This document shows, in pieces, positions 6,764 through 12,448 of a stretch of 12,448 nt of DNA (position 1 is the stretch's first letter; each line of letters starts with the position of its first letter). The DNA comes from Pseudomonadota bacterium (GTDB taxonomy: Bacteria > Pseudomonadota > Gammaproteobacteria > Xanthomonadales > Rhodanobacteraceae). Location of the stretch: positions 1 to 12,448 of the forward strand of contig JAJYMF010000033.1 in the NCBI GenBank assembly GCA_021787175.1, written 5' to 3'. Under the pieces are notes generated by a model. The model did no database searches, was not told the origin of the DNA, and was given only the letters and a program-made list of their open reading frames with translations. A program made the position numbers and the translations under genes.

Positions 6764-7432
6764 ATGCTGACAGGGCATCGCTCGTTGATCGCGTTGGCCG
6801 CCGCTCTCGGATTGAGCGCGGGTACCCCCGCCGAGGCGGCGGCGGACGGTGCGCGCATCGCCCAAGCGGGCAACGGCGCGGGCGCCGCACCCTGCGCGGC
6901 CTGCCACGGCACGCGCGGCGAAGGCCATGCCGCCGCGGGTTTTCCGCGTCTGGCTGCGCTGCCTGCGGATTACATCGTCGCCCAGCTGCAGGCGATGGCT
7001 GCCGGCACGCGCGCCAGTCCGGTGATGATGCCGATTGCCAAGGCGCTGACATCCGGCGAGCGGCAGGCGGTGGCCGCGTACTACGCGACACTGTCGCCGC
7101 CGGCGCCCGTCGCGACGTCCGCCGCCGCGCCGCCGCCGGTCGCCGGCAAGGCGCTGGCGGAGATCGGGCGCTGGTCGCGGCAACTGCCGGCTTGCGACCA
7201 GTGCCACGGACCGGGCGGGGTCGGCGTCGGCACGGCGTTTCCGCCGCTCGCGGCGCAACCGGCGAGCTACCTGCGCAGCCAGCTGCAGGCGTGGAAGGAT
7301 GGCCGGCGCGCCGGCGGCCCGCTGGATCTGATGAGCGGGATTGCGCGCAAGCTGGATCCCGCCGATATCCAGGCGGTCGCCGACTACTACGAGGCACGGC
7401 CTGCGCGTGCCGCGAACGGCGGCATGCCATGA
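6764..7432 (+). CDS. Diheme cytochrome c (c4/c553 type), TsdB-like
   Basis: A 222-residue exported cytochrome made of two similar monoheme domains. The signal peptide covers about residues 1-27. Domain 1 has heme motif CAACH (44-48) and domain 2 has CDQCH (144-148); candidate distal methionines lie in SPVMMP and PLDLMSG. An Ala/Pro-rich linker (PPAPVATSAAAPPP) joins the domains. Each domain has the matching sequence pattern FP.LAA.PA.Y...QLQA, so the protein arose by domain duplication. It overlaps the TsdA-like gene by 4 nt (ATGA), which implies translational coupling. In organisms with TsdBA pairs, a diheme cytochrome TsdB encoded next to TsdA accepts its electrons; that role is the best inference here. 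The start at 6764 is preceded by GGAGCAGG; an upstream in-frame ATG at 6710 would put the hydrophobic signal too far inside the protein. Confidence 0.87.
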   Translation: MLTGHRSLIALAAALGLSAGTPAEAAADGARIAQAGNGAGAAPCAACHGTRGEGHAAAGFPRLAALPADYIVAQLQAMAAGTRASPVMMPIAKALTSGERQAVAAYYATLSPPAPVATSAAAPPPVAGKALAEIGRWSRQLPACDQCHGPGGVGVGTAFPPLAAQPASYLRSQLQAWKDGRRAGGPLDLMSGIARKLDPADIQAVADYYEARPARAANGGMP

Positions 7433-8364
7433 ATCGCCCCATCGCCATGCTGCTCGCCACCGCGGGAATGGCCATGGCCGCCGACGCCCTGCGTGTCGCC
7501 GATGCCGCGCCCGCCGCGGCACGGCCCGCGCCGGTGTACACGCCGCCGCCCCGCGATGCGATCCCGGACGGACCTTTCGGCGACGTGGTCCGCCGCGGCG
7601 AGGCGATCTTCCTGCATACCCGGCGCGAGGCGGGCGCCTATGTCGGCAACGAACTCAGCTGCCAGAACTGCCATCTCGATGCCGGGCGCCTGGCGAACGC
7701 GGCGCCCCTGTGGGGCGCGTATCCGATGTATCCGGCGTTCCGCGCCAAGAACAATCACGTCGTCACTTTCCAGGAGCGCCTGCAGGGCTGTTTCGTGTTC
7801 AGCATGAACGGCAGGGCGCCGCCGCTGGGCAGCCCGGTGTTGGTGGCGCTGGAGAGTTATGCCTACTGGATGTCGAGCGGTGTACCGGTTGGCACCGAGG
7901 TGGCCGGGCGCGGCTATCCGAAGCTGTCCGCGCCGGCACGGCCGCCCGACTACGACCGGGGCGAGGTGGTTTACGGGAAACGGTGCGCGCTTTGTCACGG
8001 CGCCGACGGCCAGGGTCGGTACGCCAGCAACGGGCGCCTGGCATTTCCGCCGCTCTGGGGGCCGCAGTCGTTCAAGTGGGGTGCCGGCATGGCCAACGTC
8101 GATCTCGCTGCCGGCTTCGTCAAGGCCAACATGCCGCTCGGGCTCGGCGGCAGCCTGAGCGACCAGGATGCCTGGGACGTGGCGATGTTCATCGACAGCC
8201 ACGAGCGTCCGCAGGATCCGCGCTTTCTCGGTGATGTCGAGAGGACGGCGCGCGAGTACCACGACACCCCGTGGTCGAATTACGGCAAGGTCGTCAATGG
8301 CAAGAAGCTCGGCCTCGGCGTGAGGAACGCCGAGAGTCACGGTGGCGGGCAGCGCGAGCGCTGA
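7429..8364 (+). CDS. tsdA: TsdA-like diheme thiosulfate dehydrogenase
   Basis: A 311-residue periplasmic diheme cytochrome c. TsdA joins two thiosulfate molecules into tetrathionate and releases two electrons; some homologues run mainly as tetrathionate reductases. The signal peptide covers about residues 1-17 or slightly more. Heme 1 is bound by SCQNCHLDAG (Cys78, Cys81, His82), a typical TsdA block. Cys121 in LQGCFVFSMNG, 39 residues after His82, is the likely axial Cys ligand that marks the TsdA active site. Heme 2 is bound by RCALCHGADGQG (Cys186, Cys189, His190). Met235, 45 residues after His190, sits where TsdA has its ligand-switching Lys-Met pair, but the preceding residue is Asn234 rather than Lys. 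The gene overlaps the diheme partner by 4 nt and is followed 81 nt later by doxDA. The family call is strong; the preferred reaction direction cannot be told from sequence. Confidence 0.88.
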   Translation: MNRPIAMLLATAGMAMAADALRVADAAPAAARPAPVYTPPPRDAIPDGPFGDVVRRGEAIFLHTRREAGAYVGNELSCQNCHLDAGRLANAAPLWGAYPMYPAFRAKNNHVVTFQERLQGCFVFSMNGRAPPLGSPVLVALESYAYWMSSGVPVGTEVAGRGYPKLSAPARPPDYDRGEVVYGKRCALCHGADGQGRYASNGRLAFPPLWGPQSFKWGAGMANVDLAAGFVKANMPLGLGGSLSDQDAWDVAMFIDSHERPQDPRFLGDVERTAREYHDTPWSNYGKVVNGKKLGLGVRNAESHGGGQRER

Positions 8365-8445
8365 TCCCGACCCGCCCCGAACACGCAGCGTCAACCGCTC
8401 GCGACACCGATCCTCCTTTCCGCAGGTCCGCAGAGGTTCCCGATC

Positions 8446-9513
8446 ATGGCCACTACCGCAACGAACTCGCTCACTCCCGACAACAATGCCGCCTGGCGGC
8501 TGATCGGCATCGTGCTGCTCGCCGTGCGCTTCACCCAGGGCTGGATCTTCTGGGGCGGCGGCACCCGGCGTTTCATTTACGCGCCGAGCAAGCTCGATCC
8601 GCATGCTCCGAGCTGGATGGCCAACAAGTTCCAGTCGGCGATGCCCGGTGCGCTGCTCGGCATGGATCATGTCGTCGACTACATGCTGCGCCACTTCACC
8701 CTGCTGTACACCGGCATCATCGTGTTCAGCGCCGTCGAACTGATCTTCGGCCTGTTCCTGATCTTCGGCTTCATGACGCGCCTCTCGGCGCTGGCGACGA
8801 TCGGCATCAGCTTCGTGCTGATGCTGCTGTTCGGCTGGCAGGGCGCCACCTGCATCGACGAGTGGACGATGGCTTCGGCCAATTTCGCGATGGGCGTGGC
8901 GCTGTTCATCGGCGGCTCGGCGGCCTGGTCCGTCGACAGCTGGATGCTGCGGCGCAATCCGGCACTGGCCGTGCGCGGCTGGTTCCAGTGGTTCGGCAGC
9001 GGCCCGTGGAGCAGCACGCGGGTCAACCGCCTGGGCCTGATCGGCGCGGTGGTCACCGTGCTGTTCGTGGTGCTGACCTACAACGACTTCCGCGGCTCGG
9101 TGATCACGCCGTTCCACGGCGGACCGGTCAGTCCGTCCAAGCATCACGTCAGCCTGTCGGCTGGCAGCGTCGGCAGCGACGGTGCGGTGCGCTTCACCGC
9201 GTATCTCGATGCCGGCACGCCGGCCGAGCCCGCCAACATCATCCGCGCCGAGCTGATCGGGCCGCAGGGCCAGGTGGTGGAGGCGTGGGACGGCGCCACG
9301 CTGGCGGCGCTGCCGAAGAGCGCCTTCGCCAACGACTACGACTACAACAAGTTCGCTCCGGGCTACGCCGGCATCACCGCCAAGATGGGTGCGCGCGCGG
9401 CCATCAGCCTGCCGCCGGCACGGCCGGGCCTGAGCCTGGCCCATGGCACCTATGCGGTGGTCCTGCACAGCGTCAACGGCCACAGCTTTACCTTGCAGGT
9501 GCAACGTCCCTGA
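8446..9513 (+). CDS. doxDA: Thiosulfate:quinone oxidoreductase, fused DoxD-DoxA subunit
   Basis: A 355-residue membrane protein. In Acidianus, the TQO enzyme of DoxD and DoxA oxidises thiosulfate to tetrathionate and reduces quinone; in several acidophilic bacteria the two are fused. The DoxD part (1 to about 215) shows hydrophobic segments near 17-36, 86-107, 110-131, 146-162 and 196-214, with blocks RFTQGWIFWGGG (28-39) and HFTLLYTG (83-90), and Cys136 in WQGATCIDEW. The C-terminal part (about 215-355) is a soluble, beta-rich DoxA-like domain ending in GTYAVVLHSVNGHSFTLQV, expected on the outer face. The start at 8446 has AGAGG about 10 nt upstream. It is the last gene of the cluster; the 81-nt gap before it has no obvious hairpin. 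The fused order matches known DoxDA proteins. Some DoxD-like proteins have other functions, but the attached DoxA domain and the TsdA neighbour make TQO the best call. Confidence 0.88.
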   Translation: MATTATNSLTPDNNAAWRLIGIVLLAVRFTQGWIFWGGGTRRFIYAPSKLDPHAPSWMANKFQSAMPGALLGMDHVVDYMLRHFTLLYTGIIVFSAVELIFGLFLIFGFMTRLSALATIGISFVLMLLFGWQGATCIDEWTMASANFAMGVALFIGGSAAWSVDSWMLRRNPALAVRGWFQWFGSGPWSSTRVNRLGLIGAVVTVLFVVLTYNDFRGSVITPFHGGPVSPSKHHVSLSAGSVGSDGAVRFTAYLDAGTPAEPANIIRAELIGPQGQVVEAWDGATLAALPKSAFANDYDYNKFAPGYAGITAKMGARAAISLPPARPGLSLAHGTYAVVLHSVNGHSFTLQVQRP

Positions 9514-9519
9514 ATGCCA

Positions 9520-9641
9520 AGTTGCATTCAATCGGTACGATGCGTAGCCCGGATGGCGCCTCTTGAGAGGCGCCATCCGGGGCCGTCCCCGGCCGGATTC
9601 CCGGATTCCGCTGCGCTGCATCCGGGCTACGCGGTTTTCAT
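9520..9641. repeat. REP-like inverted-repeat element, copy 2
   Basis: Same family as the element at 2184-2306. The outer arms CGTAGCCCGGAT (9543-9554) and ATCCGGGCTACG (9620-9631) are exact reverse complements. A second perfect hairpin lies inside the left half: GGATGGCGCCTC (9551-9562), loop TTGA, GAGGCGCCATCC (9567-9578). The two stems share GGAT (9551-9554), so they compete. The middle differs from copy 1. The element fills the space between the convergent doxDA and plsB genes and could terminate or protect both transcripts. Short frames across it encode MQRSGIR-type peptides that are repeat translations rather than genes. Confidence 0.8.
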
Positions 9642-9661
9642 GTCTTGATCGCGAACGCGTA

Positions 9662-12196
9662 TCAATCGCCGCCGTCGTCGTGACGCAGTTCGGGCTCGGC
9701 GGTGGCCGGCTCGCTGCCCGGCGTGATCTTGAGGATGGCCTGACGCACCGCGCGCGACAGCACCACGCGCGCGTCGCGCACGATGTCGGCGAGGCCGGCG
9801 TCGAAATCGAGCTTGCCGTCGGCGCCCGGCCGCACCACGCCGCGCGCGCGCAGCTGCTGGATGAAGCCGCGGAACAGCGCCTTGTCGAAATACTCCGGCG
9901 CGCCCAGTTGCAGCAGCAGGGCCAGACGCTGGCCGGTCAGCACGCACTGGGTTTCCAGCTCCTGCGCGGTGAGCGTGCCGGGGCCGTTCTTGACCAGCGC
10001 GGCGAGCGCGATGTAGTAGCGCTCGAAGGCCTGCAGCAGGCTGTGCGCGATCACCCGCAGCTGATAGGCGCCGTCACCCTGACCGGGGCCGCGCTCGAGC
10101 ACGCGGCCGTCGCCCTGCGCCTCGAGCAGGCCGCGACGCAGGAAGAACCCGATCGTCGCCTGCAGGCGCTCGCCGAAACCGTCCTCGTCCCACGGCAGGA
10201 ACAGCTCGCTGCGGATGAACGGGTACACCAGCCGGCCCAGGCGCAGCAGCGCGGCGCGCGTCATCCGCCGGTTGTTGAGAAAGCACGCCGCCACCCACGC
10301 CGCGCACGCGTACAGGTGCAGCACGTTGTTGCGGAAATAGCTGAGCAGGACGGCCTGGTCGCCCTCGCACAGCAGCACGTCGCCCAGCGGATGCCGCACC
10401 CGCCGTACCCAGCCCATGCGCTCGCCGTAGGCGACGATCTCGGCCGGCGTCGCCGGGGTGACGGTGACGCGCTCGGCGTACGGCAGCTCCTGCAGCAGCG
10501 CCTTGCTCAGTTCGAGCTGTGCCAGCAGATCGCTCTCGGCCATCGCGTGCTTGGGCGTGGCCAGCAGCGCCAGCGCCAGCAGGTTGATCGGATTGACGTC
10601 GGCGGCGCGATTGATCTCCACGTGCACGCGCTCGGCCAGCGTGTCGATCAGGCCCGGCAGCCAGGCGGGCTTCTCGTCCTCGGCGCCGCGCGCGGCGCGC
10701 CATTCCGGCGCGGCGCGGTCCAGCAGCGGTTCGAGCAGGATCGGCTCGCCGAAGTTGAGGGTGACGCGGCCGTAGCGCTGGCGCAGCACCTTCAGCGCGC
10801 GCAGCGCGCTCCACAGCGATTCCTTTTCCTTGGGTTGCCCGCTCAGCTCGCCGATATAGCTGCTGCCCTCCATCAGCTTCTCGTAGCCGATGTAGACCGG
10901 CTGGAACAGTACCGGCCGCCGCGGCGAGCGCAGGAAGGCGCGCACCGTCATCGCCAGCATGCCGCTGCGCGGCGCCAGCAGGCGTCCGGTGCGCGAGCGT
11001 CCGCCCTCGACGAAATACTCCAGCGCCACGCCGCGCTGGAACAGCTGATCGACGTAGGCGGCGAACACCGTCGAGTACAGCGCGTTGGCCTTGAAGCTGC
11101 GGCGCAGGAAGAACGCGCCGCCGCGGCGCAGGATCGGGCCGATCAGCGGCAGGTTGAGGTTGACGCCGGCAGCGATGTGCGGCGGCACCAGGCCATTCTG
11201 GTACAGCTGGTAGCTGAGCAGCAGGTAGTCGGCATGGCTGCGATGGCAGGGCACGTAGATCACCTCGTGGCCCGGCGCGATGGCGCGCAGCGATTCCAGG
11301 TGATGCATGCCGATGCCGTCGAACAGCTTGTTCCAGAAGCCCGACAGCAGGAACGACGCCGAGCGCACCACCGGATGCGAGTAGTCGGCGGCGATTTCCA
11401 GGGCGTAGGTGCGCGCGCGCCGCCACGCCGCGGCGCGGCTGATGCTCTCGCGCAGCGCGGTCTGGGTGATCGCCTGGCGCACCGACTCGGTGTTGAGCAC
11501 GGCGTCGACCACGGTACGCCGGTGCGACAGGTCGGGGCCGATCACCGCGGCGCGGATGCGCCGGAAGTGCGCGCGCAGCACACGCGTCAACTTGCGTGCC
11601 AGCCGCGGCGGCGCCTCGCCGGCCGCGCGCGACTCGGCGAGCACCTGGCGCAGGCTGACCGGTGGCGAAAAATGCACGATGGTGTCGCGGCCGTTCAGCA
11701 GCAGCGCCAGCAGACGGCGGAAGCGGCCGACCATCACCCAGTTTTCCGAGAACAGCACGCGGAACCAGCCGGATTGGCGGTTGGGCGCGCGGCCGACGTA
11801 GATCGCCACCGGCACCACCTGGATGTCCTGCTGCGGCTGCGCCTCCAGTCCGCGCAGCAGCGCCAGCAGCGCCTCGCGCGCCGCGCGCCGGCGCAGTCGC
11901 CCGAAGATCAGGCCGTCGCGGCGGTTGAGCGCGAACAGCGCGCGCCGCCGGCGCAGGCCGGGCGCATTGATCGGCCGCAGCGGCGGCGGCAGTCCGGCCT
12001 CGCGGCAGGCGCGGTCGAGGATCAGCGCATCCGACAGGCCGTGGCGCTCGATCACGTAACACGCCGGTGCGTCCGGCTTGAGCAGCTGCGCCGGCTCGGC
12101 GGGATCGCGCTTGATGCGCAGCCATGGCGCCAGCAGGCGGCCGAGCAGGGCCATCCACCAGGGCGCACCGGAGTCGTACGGGCGGTTGTCGATCAT
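9662..12196 (-). CDS. plsB: PlsB, glycerol-3-phosphate 1-O-acyltransferase
   Basis: An 844-residue membrane-associated acyltransferase that makes 1-acyl-glycerol-3-phosphate from glycerol-3-phosphate and acyl-CoA or acyl-ACP, the first step of phospholipid synthesis. E. coli PlsB is about 807 residues; the extra length is mostly at the ends. The acyltransferase blocks are intact: block I CHRSHADYLLLSYQL with catalytic His318 and Asp323 (E. coli 306 and 311), GGAFFLRRSFK after it, block III EYFVEGGRSRTGRLL with Glu397 to Arg400, and block IV with PVYIGYEKLMEGSSY. The start at 12196 gives an N-terminus (WWMALLGRLLAPWLRIKRDP) that resembles the E. coli beginning; a second Met at 12154 would remove 14 residues and is possible because no strong ribosome binding site is seen for either. 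Convergent with doxDA and not functionally linked to it. Confidence 0.97.
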   Translation of the reverse strand: MIDNRPYDSGAPWWMALLGRLLAPWLRIKRDPAEPAQLLKPDAPACYVIERHGLSDALILDRACREAGLPPPLRPINAPGLRRRRALFALNRRDGLIFGRLRRRAAREALLALLRGLEAQPQQDIQVVPVAIYVGRAPNRQSGWFRVLFSENWVMVGRFRRLLALLLNGRDTIVHFSPPVSLRQVLAESRAAGEAPPRLARKLTRVLRAHFRRIRAAVIGPDLSHRRTVVDAVLNTESVRQAITQTALRESISRAAAWRRARTYALEIAADYSHPVVRSASFLLSGFWNKLFDGIGMHHLESLRAIAPGHEVIYVPCHRSHADYLLLSYQLYQNGLVPPHIAAGVNLNLPLIGPILRRGGAFFLRRSFKANALYSTVFAAYVDQLFQRGVALEYFVEGGRSRTGRLLAPRSGMLAMTVRAFLRSPRRPVLFQPVYIGYEKLMEGSSYIGELSGQPKEKESLWSALRALKVLRQRYGRVTLNFGEPILLEPLLDRAAPEWRAARGAEDEKPAWLPGLIDTLAERVHVEINRAADVNPINLLALALLATPKHAMAESDLLAQLELSKALLQELPYAERVTVTPATPAEIVAYGERMGWVRRVRHPLGDVLLCEGDQAVLLSYFRNNVLHLYACAAWVAACFLNNRRMTRAALLRLGRLVYPFIRSELFLPWDEDGFGERLQATIGFFLRRGLLEAQGDGRVLERGPGQGDGAYQLRVIAHSLLQAFERYYIALAALVKNGPGTLTAQELETQCVLTGQRLALLLQLGAPEYFDKALFRGFIQQLRARGVVRPGADGKLDFDAGLADIVRDARVVLSRAVRQAILKITPGSEPATAEPELRHDDGGD

Positions 12197-12221
12197 GGCC
12201 GGGCGCGGGGGCGCGATCGGT

Positions 12222-12448
12222 TCAATGCGTCGGGCCCGCGGGCGCCGACCGCGCGACCGACGGCACGGTTGCCGGTGCGCGCGCGGTGGCGGCGATGGCG
12301 GGCGGCGGGGTTGTCGTGCCGGCCGCCGCCGCGCGGGCCGCCAGTGCCGCGGCGCGCTTGCGCCAGTCCAGCAAGGTGTCGCGGTCGTACCAGCGGCCGT
12401 CCTGCCGGATCATCGTCGATTCGCTGCTGATCGGCTTGCCGAGCAGGT
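12222..12448 (-). CDS. C-terminal end of an unrecognised protein (partial)
   Basis: An open frame enters from the right edge of the window and stops with TGA at 12222-12224, leaving 74 residues of the C-terminus. It reads LLGKPISSESTMIRQDGRWY followed by DRDTLLDWRKR. After that comes a low-complexity Ala/Pro/Thr-rich tail of about 45 residues. An internal ATG at 12413 could be mistaken for the start, but the frame stays open upstream of it with sensible codons, so it is more likely one longer gene cut by the window edge. The phrase MIRQDGRWYDRD suggests a small conserved module, but I do not recognise a family. It lies 25 nt upstream of plsB on the same strand and may share its transcript. 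Confidence 0.6.
   Translation of the reverse strand, partial: LLGKPISSESTMIRQDGRWYDRDTLLDWRKRAAALAARAAAAGTTTPPPAIAATARAPATVPSVARSAPAGPTH

Noticed and set aside
4270..6912. An 880-codon minus-strand open frame antisense to the sulfur cluster
   Set aside because: It covers several genes with clear family motifs and signal peptides on the other strand, and its own composition is typical of an antisense shadow.
7387..9621. A 744-codon minus-strand open frame antisense to tsdA and doxDA
   Set aside because: It begins inside the REP-like element (MQRSGIRESG) and has no coherent domain; it is a high-GC artefact.
9563..12430. A 955-codon open frame on the plus strand, antisense to plsB
   Set aside because: Its product is rich in Arg, Gln, His and Ala with no recognisable motif, and it reads through a repeat and the whole of plsB. 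Such frames are common opposite high-GC genes.
1..12448. CRISPR array, tRNA, rRNA, transposase, integrase or prophage genes
   Set aside because: No regularly spaced direct repeats, no tRNA-like cloverleaf or rRNA segment, and no recombinase motifs were seen on either strand.

Overview
The window is high-GC bacterial chromosome, roughly two thirds G+C by eye. Gene types (an 840-residue PlsB, UbiE, an S9 peptidase) and an interspersed repeat with GTAGCCCGGATG / CATCCGGGCTAC ends fit a gammaproteobacterium of the Xanthomonadales, perhaps Rhodanobacteraceae (Rhodanobacter, Dyella or Frateuria-like). This placement is an inference from composition and family resemblance, not a phylogenetic result.

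Layout. (1) 92-2179, plus strand: a secreted S9-family serine peptidase with an intact Ser-Asp-His triad. It is followed by a REP-like inverted-repeat element (about 2184-2306). (2) 2363-4101, minus strand: ubiE (quinone biosynthesis methyltransferase) followed by a membrane-anchored alpha/beta hydrolase that starts at or just after the ubiE stop. (3) 4102-4329: a divergent intergenic region with a perfect 18-bp palindrome. (4) 4330-9513, plus strand: a six-gene unit, the most distinctive part of the window. It encodes a periplasmic DsrE-family protein, a ModA-like periplasmic binding protein, an AcfC-like periplasmic binding protein, a diheme cytochrome c (TsdB-like), a TsdA-like thiosulfate dehydrogenase and a fused DoxD-DoxA thiosulfate:quinone oxidoreductase subunit. 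(5) A second copy of the REP-like element (about 9520-9641). (6) 9662-12196, minus strand: plsB, the membrane glycerol-3-phosphate acyltransferase. (7) 12222-end, minus strand: the C-terminal part of an unrecognised protein that runs off the window.

The six genes of block 4 are arranged like one operon: spacings are 66 nt, 3 nt, 16 nt, a 4-nt overlap, then 81 nt. Five of the products have export signals and the sixth is membrane-embedded. My reading is an extracytoplasmic thiosulfate-to-tetrathionate module with two electron exits. TsdA plus its diheme partner would feed the cytochrome c pool, and DoxDA would feed the quinone pool. Two binding proteins with no ABC permease or ATPase in the window, and a single-cysteine periplasmic DsrE, are the parts whose role is not explained by known thiosulfate oxidation. 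No sox genes, tetrathionate hydrolase or rhodanese are present here. The flanking genes are housekeeping, so block 4 may be an accessory insertion between ubiE and plsB, but I see no integrase, transposase or attachment site.
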